From Solea solea (taxonomy: Eukaryota > Chordata > Actinopteri > Pleuronectiformes > Soleidae): a stretch of 64,000 bases of DNA. Shown in pieces: positions 34,513 to 48,509 of this stretch (position 1 is the first letter of the stretch; each line of letters starts with the position of its first letter). The stretch spans positions 22,851,799-22,915,798 of the forward strand of contig NC_081151.1 of NCBI RefSeq assembly GCF_958295425.1. The letters are read 5' to 3'. The notes beneath the pieces are model-generated. The model saw nothing but the letters and a program-made list of their open reading frames with translations, ran no database searches and was not told the origin of the DNA. Both the position numbers and the translations under genes were made by a program.

Positions 34513-37500
34513 TGTCGTACAGTCAGTGTGGACCATGTTGTTGGACTTTTACGGTCATGGCTGCTCTGGATTTGGCTCGGTCTGCACTTCACACTGTTTA
34601 CAGCCTCTTATCAAATCAGCAGCTTCTGCCAAAGCATTTCCACTGACACACACACACACATCCTGTCAGACTGTCCACATTTTCATTGGTTACATCACAG
34701 TCCGTTAATACATGCTGTGACATCAGCAAAGACACAGAAACAGTTTTATTATCAGAAAAAGAGAATCTCTCCTCTAACGACGCGTTGTCTTTGTTTTCTC
34801 AGCCAAACATGTTGCACACACACTTTTTACTGAATTTATGATTTGGATGATTTTTGCCTTAGAAGTTCTCACTATGGAAGAAATTCAAACCAGATCAGGT
34901 TTTAATGTTTGATGCAACAATTACTCTATTCATTGATTATTAAATGAATTGTCAACTATTTAGATTTTCCAGCTTCTTAAGTGTAAATATTTTCCAGTTT
35001 CTTTGCTCCATAAAAGCAAAAAACTACATAAACTGAATCTTTTTGGTTTGTGGACAAAAATCTTCTTCATTTCCAGGTTTGAATAACATTGTCTGACATT
35101 TTCTGACAAACAAATACTCGATGAATGAAGGAAATAATCAGCAGATTGAAGGCGTTGTGGATTAATTCCGTGTCAAAGTCGTTTGACGTCCTTGTGATCG
35201 TTCATTTAATGGGAAAAAGCAGCAGATAAATGTTATTTATGGACTGAAACTGTCACAGTCTGGATTTAACGTGGAATTTTCACCCTCAGCTCAACATTCA
35301 CACCATAGATTTTTCTCTCACAGACAAATTCACAGATTTTTCAAACGTGCAGCAGCAGAAATAGACGTTCACGTTGTTCAGTGTGGGAAAAGTGAACTGG
35401 GTCATTTCACCGTTTAAAGACCTGATTAGATTAACTTTGATTAGATCTGCTGTCTGAACCAACCGGGCCTCCTTAGAGACACGAGGTGGTGGTGTGTGTG
35501 TGTGTGTGTGTGTGGGGGGGGGTTTGGGGGGTTCCGTTAATAACGTGCTAAATTAACCGTCCCAGCCCTCGTCGCCGGGGGCAACATGATGTTTTATTCA
35601 TGTCAATACACTAACAGGTGTGACGACGTGACAGGTGTTGCTGCTGCTCTTCATCACAACTCCAGCAAAACGCGTTAATTGGGTCTTTTTCTTTCTTTTT
35701 CTATTTTTTTTAAACGTTAACAACTCCTTACTGGTGTGAATTCTCAATTAAAGGAACATTCCTCCTGATTTTTACGTGATTTTTGCCCTCGCATTTCACT
35801 GGAAGTGTAATATTAACATCTACATCCATCAGTGAGGAGAAGGCGGAACCAGAACCAGAACCTGGACCAGTGTCTTTGTCTGTGTCCTAGCTCGCAGGTC
35901 CGAGCTCTTCCTCCTCTGCAAGTAAACGAAACACATTTACCAGATTGTCATTGTCGCCACAAAGTGGCACAAAGTCACCGACTCACGGCCGAGGATGTGG
36001 GAAACACCTGTGACTCAGGAACCTCCTGAGAAACAGCAGTGACTCAGCAGTTTTGTGTTGCTCTGGGCTGACGATTCTAGGTTCTTCTTCCTGGTTCTTC
36101 TCCTGGTTCTTGTCCTGGTTCTTGTCCTGGTCCTTCTCCTGGTTCTTGTCCTGGTTCTTGTCCTGGTCCTTCTCCTGGTTCTTGTCCTGGTTCTTCTTCC
36201 TGGTTCTTCTCCTGGTTCTTCTCCTGGTCCTTTTCCTGGTTCTTCTTCCTGGTTCTTCTTCCTGGTTCTTCTCCTGGTTCACCATAACATCAGGACTGAT
36301 GAACATCTGACCAAAAACTGAGCAGTATTCCTGATCACCTGACCATTTATTTATTTACTGAAGGACTTCAGATGATCTTCTCGTGTCGCAGCAGCAGCAG
36401 CAGCAGCACAGATTCAATCTGATTATCATGAATGAAGCGCTGCACTCACACACGCAGATCCTGACAAATCTGTAATTTATTCATTGAACAGGTGGAGGCA
36501 GCGACGAGCAGATGAGTCTAATGAAAAACTCAAATCCCTCTGAAAAGCCTCCTGTTAATTGGTTGGAGGTGTCGAGTGTCTCCAACCACCACACACACAC
36601 ACACACACGGTGTCCCTGCAGACATTTTCAAGGACACACATTTCGCTCACCAGCGCCCCCTGATGGTTGTGACCTTTAAAAAGTTGATTAGAAAGAGAAA
36701 GATTGATGATGATGATGATGAAGTTCTGCTGCTGCTCCAGGTCTCAGTGGGATTCATTTCCTTTAAGGAACGATAAAGATTGTTGTGTAATGAAGGTGTC
36801 GGCGGTGGATCAGTGGTGGTTGTGGGTTCGAGTCAAGGCTCTGCTGCTTTACGTAAAGATTGATTTGCTGGTGAAGTGGTAGAAAGACGGTGAGCGAGTG
36901 AATGTAACAGTGGAAACATGTAAATACTGAGCATTTGAATGTTTTATTACATTTTAAATGCGACACAGTCAGCATCAACCTGAAAAAATACATATATATA
37001 ACACATAAAATCATACATTTGACATTTTAACTCCAGTATTTCTAGTCGGACATAAATTGGAATAATATTAGTGAGAATATCAGTCGTTTTACAGGAGACA
37101 AAACTGTCGTATTTGCTTTATTTGTTATTTAACGACCACAAAGCGTTGTGCAGATTAATACAATAAAATGCATCTGAAAATCAACTGAGACGAATTGAAA
37201 GGCGTAAAAATCAACATCCACACAATAAAAACAAATAAATAAAAACATTATAATGGAGACCATATTCTCTCTGAATCCCTTCTATGTTCTTACTTTGCAT
37301 TAAAACAGTTTCAGATTCTAAAACATGACCATGAATCTGTAATATTGTTGAGTTCCTGACTCTTTAGAGCAGAGTTGCTGCTGCTGCTGCTGCTGCTTTA
37401 CTAACAAACGTCTCCAGACCTGCAGGTTGTGAACGTCACCTGCCTGGAGCTAAACTCCACTGTGTCCTGTCTTTACACTGTGAGAACTCTCCCACTGACC

Positions 37501-39933
37501 GCTGACCTCCACCTCCCCGCCGTTACAGCGCCGTAAAATTAGCTTTTTAAAGAACCGTAAAGCACTTTGCGGCCCTTTTTCCATGTTTCATGTCTGCGTC
37601 TCTGGTGTCTCTGGTGTCTCTGTCTCTAATCTCTGGCGGCAGCAGCAGCTTTGTAATCTTCCCCGCAGCCATCAGCCGCTCTGAGTCAGACCCGGGTCAT
37701 GGGAACTCGCAGCTGCCGCTCCGGCCCCATGCGAGCGCCGTCCTGGTTTGTTTGCTGACGGGAAAAAAAGGGAAAAAAACAGGCCTGCACCTGAAATAAT
37801 TAAGACTTTCAGTTTGTTCTTGTGGGAACGGTGAAGTTTGTTCTGCTTCTGCTGGAGAAAGTAGGACAGGGTTCAGACGTCCTCGGTATCAGTATTCCTT
37901 GTCAAAGAAACCGTGAAGAAAGTAATCATGAGTCTTAACGACTTCCCAGCGGAGAATTTTAAAATCTATACATTACATTTCCACCAAAAAAGGAAATGGA
38001 GCCCTTCAGCAAACTGACAAATTCACCGGCGTCCCAGAGGAGACACGAGCGGGCGGAGAGTTCGTCCTCCTGAATTGGGGTCGTTGAGGAGGACTCGGTG
38101 TAATCTCTGGCTCAGTATAATCTCAGATTATGCTTGTGTGTGTGTGTTTTCTGTCTCCAGGTGAATGTTTTGCTCGTTTGACACAAACAGTGGCTGCATC
38201 TATTAACTCGCCTCAGGTGAATGGAAGCTAATCAGTGACAGCAGTGTGGGAACGCCACTGACTTTCCCACCGTTATTCACCGCTCATGCCAAGTGTGTGT
38301 GTGTGTGTGTGTGAGAGAGTGAAGGTGACTCATGTCTGAGTTTCTGTGTAAACTCCACATCATGTTCACGTCTTAAAGTAAAGTGGTCATATCTGAGTTT
38401 CAGCTGAGTTTGTGTATTAGCGTGCTCTGTGATAACCTCTGACCTCTGCCTCTCTCTCTCTCTCTCTCTGTTTTCAGCGAGCGTTCACTGTGATGGTGGA
38501 GGCGTGGGACTGGGACAACGGCACACACAGCAGCAGCAGCAGTGGTGAGTGAGTGAGTGAGTGAGTGTGATGTAAAAAAAAAGAAGGGTTTTGAACCCTG
38601 TCCTCCTCCTCTCTGCTCCACATCACACATGCACGTCCTCATCTGTCCTCACTGAAACTCTCTGAGGGAATTTAATGGCTCAGGCACGTCAGTTTCCATT
38701 ACTATAGCTCCTCCTCCCCCTCAACGTGGGCGGAGTCGTCATAGCAACGGTGGCGTAAAACTGCCGTGATGTGGTTACATACGCAACACAAACACATTAA
38801 CGAGTGACTTGTAAAGCGCTTGTTTTGGGTGTAACTGAATCATTAGAATCATTAGAATCAGTGGATTGAAAATGATTCTATTCACAGAATCGTTCAGTAA
38901 GAAATACCAATGAACGTGGCCGCGATAGGGCTCACGTTTGATCACTAAATACACCAGACTCCTGTTAAATGTTGACATTTGCTTTGCTAAATGTTGGAGA
39001 TGAACAACATTTAACATGAACGACATTCATGTTTTCATGGTTTTTAAGTCTTTTTAACTGACCTACACTTCAATATTGTTGGCTTTGAGTCGTCTAATTA
39101 GCTTTTCACCTGTCACTGGCTAGCTTGTTGAGCTAATTAGCTCTGAGTTGAAAGAGTTTCAGTAGATGTTTACAGCTGCTAGCATACAAACATCCACTAA
39201 TTAGTCAGGCTACTGTATAGTAGCATCCACAACTAGCTAAAAACAGCTTCCCATTTTTATTGAATGAGTGTTTATTACCCGTCATTGTTTAGCTAATTAT
39301 GCTAACATAAACCACACATCTATGTAAACTTGTAATGAATGTATCACCCGTCGTTGGTTAGCTATATATAAGCTATTTAAGGCAACATTAGCTCTGTCAG
39401 TTGGTTGAAAGAAGTATTTTTTATGTTTTCAGTGTACTTAAAAAAAAAAAAATACTTACACAGCTGCTAACGTATAAACATTAAAACATATACCCGTGTT
39501 AGCGAAGCTAATGCCGTTGAAGGTGAATGAGACTTTGCTAATGTTGCTAAAGTGATAGCACAGAAGACTGTCCTTCACTTTGATCTCGTCGTACTGTTTG
39601 AGCTGTAATGTTTAAACATTTGTTTGTTCGGCTCAACATTTACATTATGTGATTTAATTACTGCAGAGCCCTGTGAGCTAAAGTGGAAACACATTCTAAT
39701 AGGAACTCATTTGTTTTTACACAACCATACACATAATACACACAGTAAATATAAGTATACGAATCCTAGTAACTGGATGAAACTGGAGATTTTATTTTAA
39801 AACACTTCCTGATTCTCGTTCCCCACATTTTCCTGCTTTTCCTTTATTCTTCACTTTTGCCTCACGCCAGAGAGCAGGCAGCGACCTGTTGTTATCCAGC
39901 TGTGGGCGTAATACGCAGGTGAAGCAAGCATTA

Positions 39934-39986
<53 letters not shown>

Positions 39987-42900
39987 GCCAGAGAGAGTTT
40001 TGAAATGTGCTGGACCAGGTTTTTACAGGAAAAGAATCCATGCTTGTCCCATCTGATCCTGATCCGCGGCCTGTGATAGTCTGCCAACACAAACCCTGAT
40101 TACACCGCACTGTGTTTTTCCTGCTTAACACAAACCTGCTCAGTGCACATTTAATCTGAGGTCAATTAGTAAAGAGTTCTAGTCCAGAGTTAGACAGCTG
40201 GTTATTATAAAAAGAGCTGCTGTTTTCACACATTCTTTAAACCTTTTCCTCTGATATTTTAGCTCTGTGCTCTTTGATAGAAGTCAATTCATCCGAGTGA
40301 CAGAAACATTTATTTAAAACACAATTAATAATAATAATATTTTAGGGGAAAATGGGCCTAAATTTGGCCTAAAAGTTAAATGACTTTGTCAAGTTTTGTC
40401 TGACTCACTTCACCTACACTACACACTGTGCATCAGGCGGGCACAGTTTCAGTGAAAACAAGGCTGCCAGCAGGGAAAACACCTTAAAAACCCACTTAAC
40501 AAAAGACTGACCTTATGAAATGGAACCCAGCTCATGTTGACGCTATCTTAAAAAACATGTTTGCAGCTTTGTCTCGCTGTTCAACGGCCTTTTTCTGGCC
40601 GGGAGCCGAAGTTTGTGTCACTTTTGTAAACCACACGCTCTCCTGCACCAAATTCCATGGAGAAAATCAGCATTTTTAGCTGGTGGGGACACAGTAGCTG
40701 CTGCTCTACCGCTGCCTTGTTTGGTAAGAGTGAGTCACTTTGGTAAATCTGAAACGCTGGATTCCAAACACAGAAGTCACAAAATGACACATTTGAAGTG
40801 AGTGATGGAGGCAGCAGTGGAGCAACAACTCCTCTGGGCTGTGACCTTAGAATCGCTGATTTTCTCTGTGGGGGAAGTGAAAGGTTTTGAGGCTCCGTGG
40901 AATCTACTCTAGTGTGGACATTCCCATTAAAGCCAGTGTAGCCGAGTGTGTAATAATCCCAGAGAGTTGGTGACATGAGGTGTGTTTCCTGCCGTGTTGA
41001 GATCAGCTCTGTGGCTGTTTATACCTCCAGAAGTTCCCGCCTCTCTCTAAACACAACTGTTGTTGACTCTTTGTGAAGCATCACTGGAGGACAGAGACGC
41101 AGCGACCGTACGGGGACAATAACAACGTGCGTGTGTCCTGGACAATTTACCCTAAAGATGCCAGTTTTAAATATAGGGCTGATGAGATTTTCTTACAGTC
41201 AGCAAGTCCTGCTGAATCCTGATATCTCCTATTCCTCTGTGACACTGAGCTCCACTGATATGTGTCATGTCCCTAATATGTTCCCTTATTAGGAAGGAAT
41301 TCTGTAAACCTCTCGGGGGTTTTTTGTCCACACCAAATTCCATAGAGAAAATCAGCGTTTTTAGCCTTTGGTGTCGCAGGCGCCGCAGCTCTGCTTTGTT
41401 TGGTCCGTTTGTGTCGCTCGAGGGTTTACAATAACAGAAGTCACAAAATAGCACATTTTCACTCACTCACTGCTGTGTGCGCTGTGATGTGAAATCAATG
41501 GTTTTCTCTATTGACTTTGGTGCAGGGAGTAAGTGAGGTTTAAAAACGGTGTAGATATTATCTGGTGTACCCACTTTAACACAGATGTATTTCACAGCCT
41601 GAACAAACACGATCACCACTGGTACAAGTGACAAGCTGTAAAGAAAGAGGTCAAAGGTTAAAGTCCAGTTTGGTGCAGCTTGTTGCAGCTTAAAAACTGG
41701 TTATTGTTAGTTTTTTTGTATTATAATAATAATAATAATAATAATAACATTAGTGTGAAAATCCTTGTCATTAATACGAGCTGTTCTTTTCTTATGTGTC
41801 TCTGTGCCTCCTGCTCTCCCTGGTAACAGTGGCTTCTCTTAGCGCGTCTCCTCCAGCACAGATGATTGGTCTATATTTTTATATCTAATTGCTGGAGATG
41901 AGCAGCAGTGAGTGAGTGAGTGAGTGAGTGAGTGAGTGAGTGAGTGTTTCAGGTGGTGGGTGTGGGACTGGAAATCTGTGGCAGTGTGTTAACTCTGCTG
42001 TGAGACTCCATAAATCAGGGCGGCATGAAAGCGGATCGTAGTGGGTTTTTCATTGTTTCCTCAGTGTCAAACTTCAGCAGCGGGCTTTTTTATGATCCAC
42101 AAAGGAATGTGGATCAGATTTCACAGCTAATGTGCTGAAGACATCAAAAATGACACAAGAGGGAACAAGTTTGACAGTTTCATCTCATAAATACTGGAAG
42201 GTTATACATGTTTTTTTTATTTTTTAAATAATAATAATCCAATAAAATGTACATTCTTACAGCTGTGCTAGCAAAATATTTTAGTTTTTGTCAATTTTGG
42301 CCAATCACAGAGCGGTTCAGAGACAGGGGGCGCTATTCCAGCATTAGTACCAACGACCTTTACTGCAAAGAAACCTAAAAAATGTTGTGTCAGTGTGGGC
42401 GGAGCCTTTCAGTTAGCCTTATCAGCTAGATTAAAAATATATACAGTCGATGTAGAATTTTAACTGACAATAAAGTGTTTGTATTTATTGGGTTATTTGT
42501 GTTTGTAAGAATCTTTTTTATTGTCAACTATTTGCATATAAATGCTCAGTGGCAGGTTATTTGAGTTTGAGACCCCTGGGCTAAATGTTAGCGTGAGCCA
42601 TTATCCTGTAATTGCAGCCGGTAGCGACAGTCGGCGCTCTTCAGCAAACATTGCGTGTAACGTCTTAATTGATTGAGAATTTAAAGGTGTTTTTGTGCCC
42701 CTGTCTGTGACAGTGAGTACTGCACTCGACACCATTAGCAGTGACTGCGAGTCTCATCCAGGTCGTTGTCAGATCTGGCAGCCACGGTGAAGTCTGTGCT
42801 CCTGTTTGTCGAGAACAAGCTAAAGGGTCTTTCCTATGTCGCCCTTCCTCGTCTGTTCCCCGTCTCTTATTATTTCCGGCCTGGCTCCGATGAAGTCGAG

Positions 42901-45900
42901 GCTGGATATCCTGAGTGGGGGCCGGAGTGGTCCCAGAAAAGCCCGTCACCGGTTATCAAGCCCTCGCAGACCTCGCTCTTGTTTGTACTTCCTTCATTTT
43001 CCTATTCTCCCCCCCGTCCATTTCCCTGCATTTCTTTTCTTCTTGCACATTCTTGGTGGAACGCAGCGATGTTTTGGCCCAGAGGTCGTGACTTCTCTCT
43101 GATCTGTGTTAGAAACAGACGTTCCTCGAAGCCTCGCAGATTCTCTAATCACACCTACAAAAATGCAGCGTGTTGTGAGGTCAAATCCTACAACCGGAAT
43201 CAGCCTTGTTTCCCTGGAATGTCATTCAGGATTTTTGTTGTTTTGACATTCCTATCGAACTGACCTGAATTCTTCACCTCACCAGTAATGTCTTATTTTT
43301 GTACTGAAAAAACAAAATCATTGTTAGAGTAACTGGCTATAAATGTATTTACGTTAGCTGCACGTATTAGCATATACACCAACCACTCTACAGTAGCAAC
43401 ACATGCTACCTTTTCTTCCTGAATGTTTAATTAAAAAACTAATGCTGAGTCACAAAGCTGATGCTAGCTTAATCAGCCACTCAGCTAACTAGCTAAGATG
43501 ACTAGACAGATTTAATTTCAACAGAACTGATTCATTGCTAACTTTATTTTATCTAAGTCAGCTGAAAACCTTAAGAAACGTCAACCAATTTACAAAGCTG
43601 CTGTTAGCTTAATGAGCCACTTAGCTAACCAGTTACAGCTGACTTGATAATTAAAACTTTAAGAGAGCTTATCTGACATTTATCACTTCCTTTAAATTAA
43701 AAAAAAACAACAGCCAAGCTTTTTTCAACCAAGTCACAAAGTGGATATTAGCTTAATCAGCTACTGAGCTAACTAGTTACTGTTGATAAGATGACTCGAC
43801 AGTGTTAGCTTGATTTGCTGCCTAGCTAGTCAGTTAGGAGAACTGTAAACAAAGTAATTCATACATTTACTTTGATTTTTTAATCAGCTGAAGAAACTTC
43901 AGTCAAGCATGTTTCAAACTAAGCTAACCAGCTACTTAAAACCGTTTTTAAAATGAATATATTTTGAGTAAAATGATGTTAAATTAATGTGTCAGTGTTT
44001 CTGTCACAGTGGAGTTAAGTTAATGATTTAAAGAGGTGACTGGTCTTTTTATTTTGGACAGAAACTAATGAGAAGATGTTTGTTTTGGATTGATTTAATG
44101 TTCGTAAAATGAGAGAAAATTGTTGATCGCTGTTTCCCAAAAAAGGCGACATTATCCACGTCCATATTTTGCTCTTTTATGAATCAAAGATATCAAACGT
44201 TATGTCACAGACGAGCAAAGAAACCAGAACATGAAAAGAAAGAAACAATTGATTATAGATCCAGTTTATTCCTGTCAGTAGATAATAAAACATGTTTATA
44301 TTCTTCTTTTCTTCTGTCGTATCCTCCTGGTCCAGATGAGGAGCTGTTAATCGAGCGCAGCATCCACAAGGGGATGATCAACCCTGGAGAGGAGAAGCAG
44401 ACGGTGGAGTATAAAAGCCTGGTGGCCAGTCTGGAGTACACCATCCGCGTGCGCTGTGACGAACACTATTACGGCAGCAAGTGCAACAAAGTGTGCCGTC
44501 CACGCGACGACTACTTTGGCCACTATGTGTGCGATCAGTCCGGAAACCGAGGCTGCATGGAAGGATGGACCGGACCCGACTGCAAAACAGGTGAGGCCAT
44601 GCAGGTGTTAGTTATTCTTCTTTTTATTCTGTCTGTTTCTGTCATTTTTATCATTCCACGTCAAAACAAAGACTTCTACTTTGAGATGTCATCATAAATA
44701 TCATTACTAGACGCTAAACACACATAATAATACACAACGCTTGACATTATAGACAATTAAAAACATTAGATTCTGTATAACTTGATCAGATAAGTCTCAA
44801 ACACTCATGACATTGTTTACTTTTGTCTCATTTCGCTTCAATTCAAGAGTTAAAACACAAAACACTGCTTTTCAGGTTTGGATTATGAAATCCAAAACAG
44901 TGCCTGTTGAGTTGAGGAAAAATTGATTAAAGTCGACTCGTCTTTGCTCTATTTGAACGAAGAATCCATTAAAAACAGATGTTTTGGGCTCGTCATTGGC
45001 AGCTCAGGCCAAGTGTGATGTCAAATGAAATTAAATTTCATGCTTGCCAACATTTCAAACAGAAGTACGGTCACAAGTAACAGAAATGTACTTATTATTA
45101 TTATTATTATTACTATTTTGAATAATAATAAGAGTTTAAATGTGTCCCTTTCCTTCCCGACAGCCATCTGTAAGCAGGGATGCAGCGTCCAGCACGGGAC
45201 GTGCAGCGTGCCGGGAGAATGCAAGTAAGTGTCGCAGCTGCAAAGTGTGATTGTGTTTGGTTTGAAGCCTTAATGAGGAAAACACTGACACAACACAGTG
45301 ATGATGAGAGGGTGAGGGTGTTGATAACATACCAAGCAGCTCTCACCCCCTCACCCATCTCCATCCCTCAGCTCCACTCTGATCCCACAGCCATTGTTCT
45401 GCTTCCTGTACTAAAGCTGGCTGCAGAGAGAGAGAGAGAGGCTTGTTTTTGAGGCTCCCTCGTCCTCTCCCCCCCTCACCCTCACCCTCACCCTCTCATG
45501 TCTGCAGCCCACATCACCTCTTCCTATCGTGGGTCTTGTTATGGCTTCATTGTGAAGTGTGAATTCTTTCTCGCCTCTGAAACCACTCGCTGTAACTTTA
45601 TATTTAACTCAAGCCGGCTGCTTTAATTATAAATACTGTATACATGAAAACATGACATTTTTATACAGTAAATGAATCAGGCAGTGACACATATACAGAA
45701 TCTGGTGTCACTCAGGCCTCATCCTCACAAACAACACAACCAAAAAATGTCTTCACACACACACACAAAACCCACCAGAGCGACTCTGAGCGCTGCAGTG
45801 TATATGCCAGGCCTGTATGTGGCGCTGTCACAGGCTGGATCTGCGTCTGCTCAGAGGTTCAGACAATCTAACCCCGCGTCCGTTAAGTCACCAACTGAGA

Positions 45901-47174
45901 ATTCTGGGATGTCGTTCGACACATCGCTGCCCTTTGGCGCTTTTTGACCAAAAAAATGATGTCTAACAAAGTTAAGGGTTAGAGGCGGGGTCTCGAACTA
46001 GCAGGGGGACGTTAAGTGAGAAAAACAACCATTATTTATTAACAACAAAATGTATTTATGATGCAAAATTAATCTATAAAAATAACAAAAAACAAAAAAA
46101 AAACATGAAATCAATTGGAGGGCCGCGAGTTTGACACCTGGGTTAGAGAGTTGGGGCTATGACATCATTATTTTGGTGCACCCTTAAGGTTTTGGTGCAC
46201 CCTTAGAGTTTTGGTGCACCCGTAGAGAGTGTTGGTGCACCCGTAGAGTTTTGGTGCACCCTTAGAGAGTTTTGGTGCACCCTTAGAGAGTGTTGGTGCA
46301 CCTTTTGAGCTTTTGATGCACCCTTAGAGAGTCATGGTGCACCCTTAGAGAGTTTTGGTGCACCCTTAGAGTTTTGGTGCACCCTTAGAGAGTGTTGGTG
46401 CACCCTTTGAGCGTTTTGGTGCACCCTTAGAGTTTTGGTGCACCCTTAGAGAGTGTTGGTGCATCCTTAGAGTTTTGGTGCACCCTTAGAGAGTGTTGGT
46501 GCATCCTTAGAGTTTTGGTGCACCCTTAGAGAGTGTTGGTGCACCCTTAGAGTTTTGGTGTTACGTAAATTAAGTGTAAAAAAACAATCCAGGTTTCTTC
46601 ATTTAACTGTGAAATCAACAATGTAATGGTGTCATTTATGTAGTGCACGATTCATGGACTAAGTAGCCTTAATCCACTCAGATTACAACAGGAACTGAAC
46701 CAAAGAGTGGAGGATTCTCAGAACCTTGTTTCCACATGATTTTATGATGTTAGTGGAAACGTTGTTGCTTCACCCTGTGGAGACGACTCTTACATAATCC
46801 CACTGCACGACTCTCAGGTGGTCAGTTTCTGAACCGGTGTAACAGAACCACAACAGAGAGGTTCCAGTGGAAACTGAGCCAAAAACAAAAAAGGCTGAGC
46901 GGGCGTTTGTGTGAGCAGGAGAGGAAAGAGGCAGCGGGGAGAAATTTAGATTTGATTACACGAGGAACTGGAAACGTACGTTCAGACGCAGAAGAACACC
47001 AGGGCCGTAAAAAGACGAGCTGCACGTGGGTGGAGGGGGAGGGGTTTATCGTGAGGCAGGTTTGATTTAGTTCAGATCTGACATTATATGACACTTTTTA
47101 AATGGAAAAGGCCGCAGGATTGGAAGAGAGAGGAACACCCTGGAATGTGCCTCAACATGTGATTCTGAGCGTCT

Positions 47175-47206
<32 letters not shown>

Positions 47207-48471
47207 ACAGATCTCTGTGGTTGATTAATCACATTTGACGCAATAAAGAATCACACTAAATCAAAACCAAGATAAAAATACAACAAAAGAGAAAAAACAT
47301 GAAAAGAACAAGCGATGAAAATAATCCGACAGAAAAGGAAACAAACGTTTGAGTTGTGACGTGAATCTCGACGTCTTCAAACAAACTGAACACGAAAGCG
47401 TTTCAACGTTTAAACGGATGAAATCAACTTTACTTTTAAAAGGAAAAACCCCTTAAGCTGATTAAGTGATTACCTAATCAATTGCTAATGGATTAATTGT
47501 CGCAGCGCCACTGAGTTTTCATCGTCTGACGTTTTTCCCCTGAAGGCAGCAGCGTTTTTACCGCGCTGTCGTTTGTTTTGTGGGTTTTATTTTTCCCGCT
47601 CTGTTGTCATGGAGACGACTGAGCAACACAACATGAAAGTCAAACATTTCACTTTCATGTTCACTCATTTCTGTGTAAAATGAAGGAAAATAAAGTGTTA
47701 AAGTTCCTACAGTTCACAGACACACACACTGATACTGTCATTTAACAACATTATACATATTTATATTGTTAAATATTTATATTTAACAAGTTTCTATGGT
47801 TTTTTCAGCTTCTTAAATGTGAACGTTTTCTGGTTCCTTTGCTCCATATAATGAGGAAATCATTCAAACTGAATAGTTTTTGGTTTTCAACCTTTTTCAG
47901 AATTTTTTCCAAATTTTTCCACATTTTCTGACATTTTTCAACATTTATTCAACATATTTATGACATTTTTATGACATTTTATGGCCCAAACAACCGGATT
48001 ATATAAATAATAGTGAGTTGCAGCTCTAATCTGTTAATTAACCTCATCTTTATCATCATCATTATCATTTTATTTTTTTTTGCAAAAGGAAGGAATCTCA
48101 CACACACACACACACACACAAATGGACACAAACACAGACGTCTGATAACATGTGAAAGAAAGTAAAGCACAGATGAGGACGTTCCTGCAGGTGAAACTGC
48201 TGTCAGGGTGAGAGTGAGACAGAGGTGAGGTGGTGAGGTGGTGAAGTGGTGAGTGAAGAGTTAAAACAAACACAGAGAGAGAGATGAAGAACGTCTGGCA
48301 GAGGGAAAAGTAAAAATGTGTGTTTGGTTTCTTGTTTCTTACACGCGGCGCAGTCGCTACCTACGCTCGCTCGTACAGTACACACGACTCAGCGTGTAGC
48401 TAGGCAACAGCGGGGGCTGTGTGTGTCCCCTGGATTTGGACTCGGGACTCGGGACTGTAAATAATTCAGCT

Positions 48472-48509
<38 letters not shown>

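Larger units (their letters stand above)
24375..38477 (+). other. jag2 intron 2 (14.1 kb)
   Basis: The largest intron here, between the C2-like exons 2 and 3. It holds three foldback elements, the amplified SINE, a LINE remnant, (GT)n-linked repeats, CTG/GAT-type runs (25196-25275, 29521-29580), and a surplus of RBPJ-type motifs. No additional exon in the + strand frame of jag2 was seen. Confidence 0.85.
38545..44335 (+). other. jag2 intron 3 (5.8 kb)
   Basis: Contains two foldback copies, a (CTG)16 tract, an AGCTAA-rich degenerate tandem repeat, a (AAT)n run at 41729-41751, (GAGT)n at 41905-41946, and a dispersed repeat at 38660-39065. No exon seen. Begins with a (GTGA)n microsatellite that includes the splice donor. 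Confidence 0.85.

Noticed and set aside
42766..43263. 165-codon ORF in jag2 intron 3
   Set aside because: Not similar to any family known to me; internal frame lies in an intron and lacks splice sites that fit the jag2 phase.
44179..44335. Upstream extension of exon 4 (in-frame ORF from 44179)
   Set aside because: A clear GTCCAG acceptor at 44335 and family length place the exon start at 44336; the upstream text does not match Jagged.
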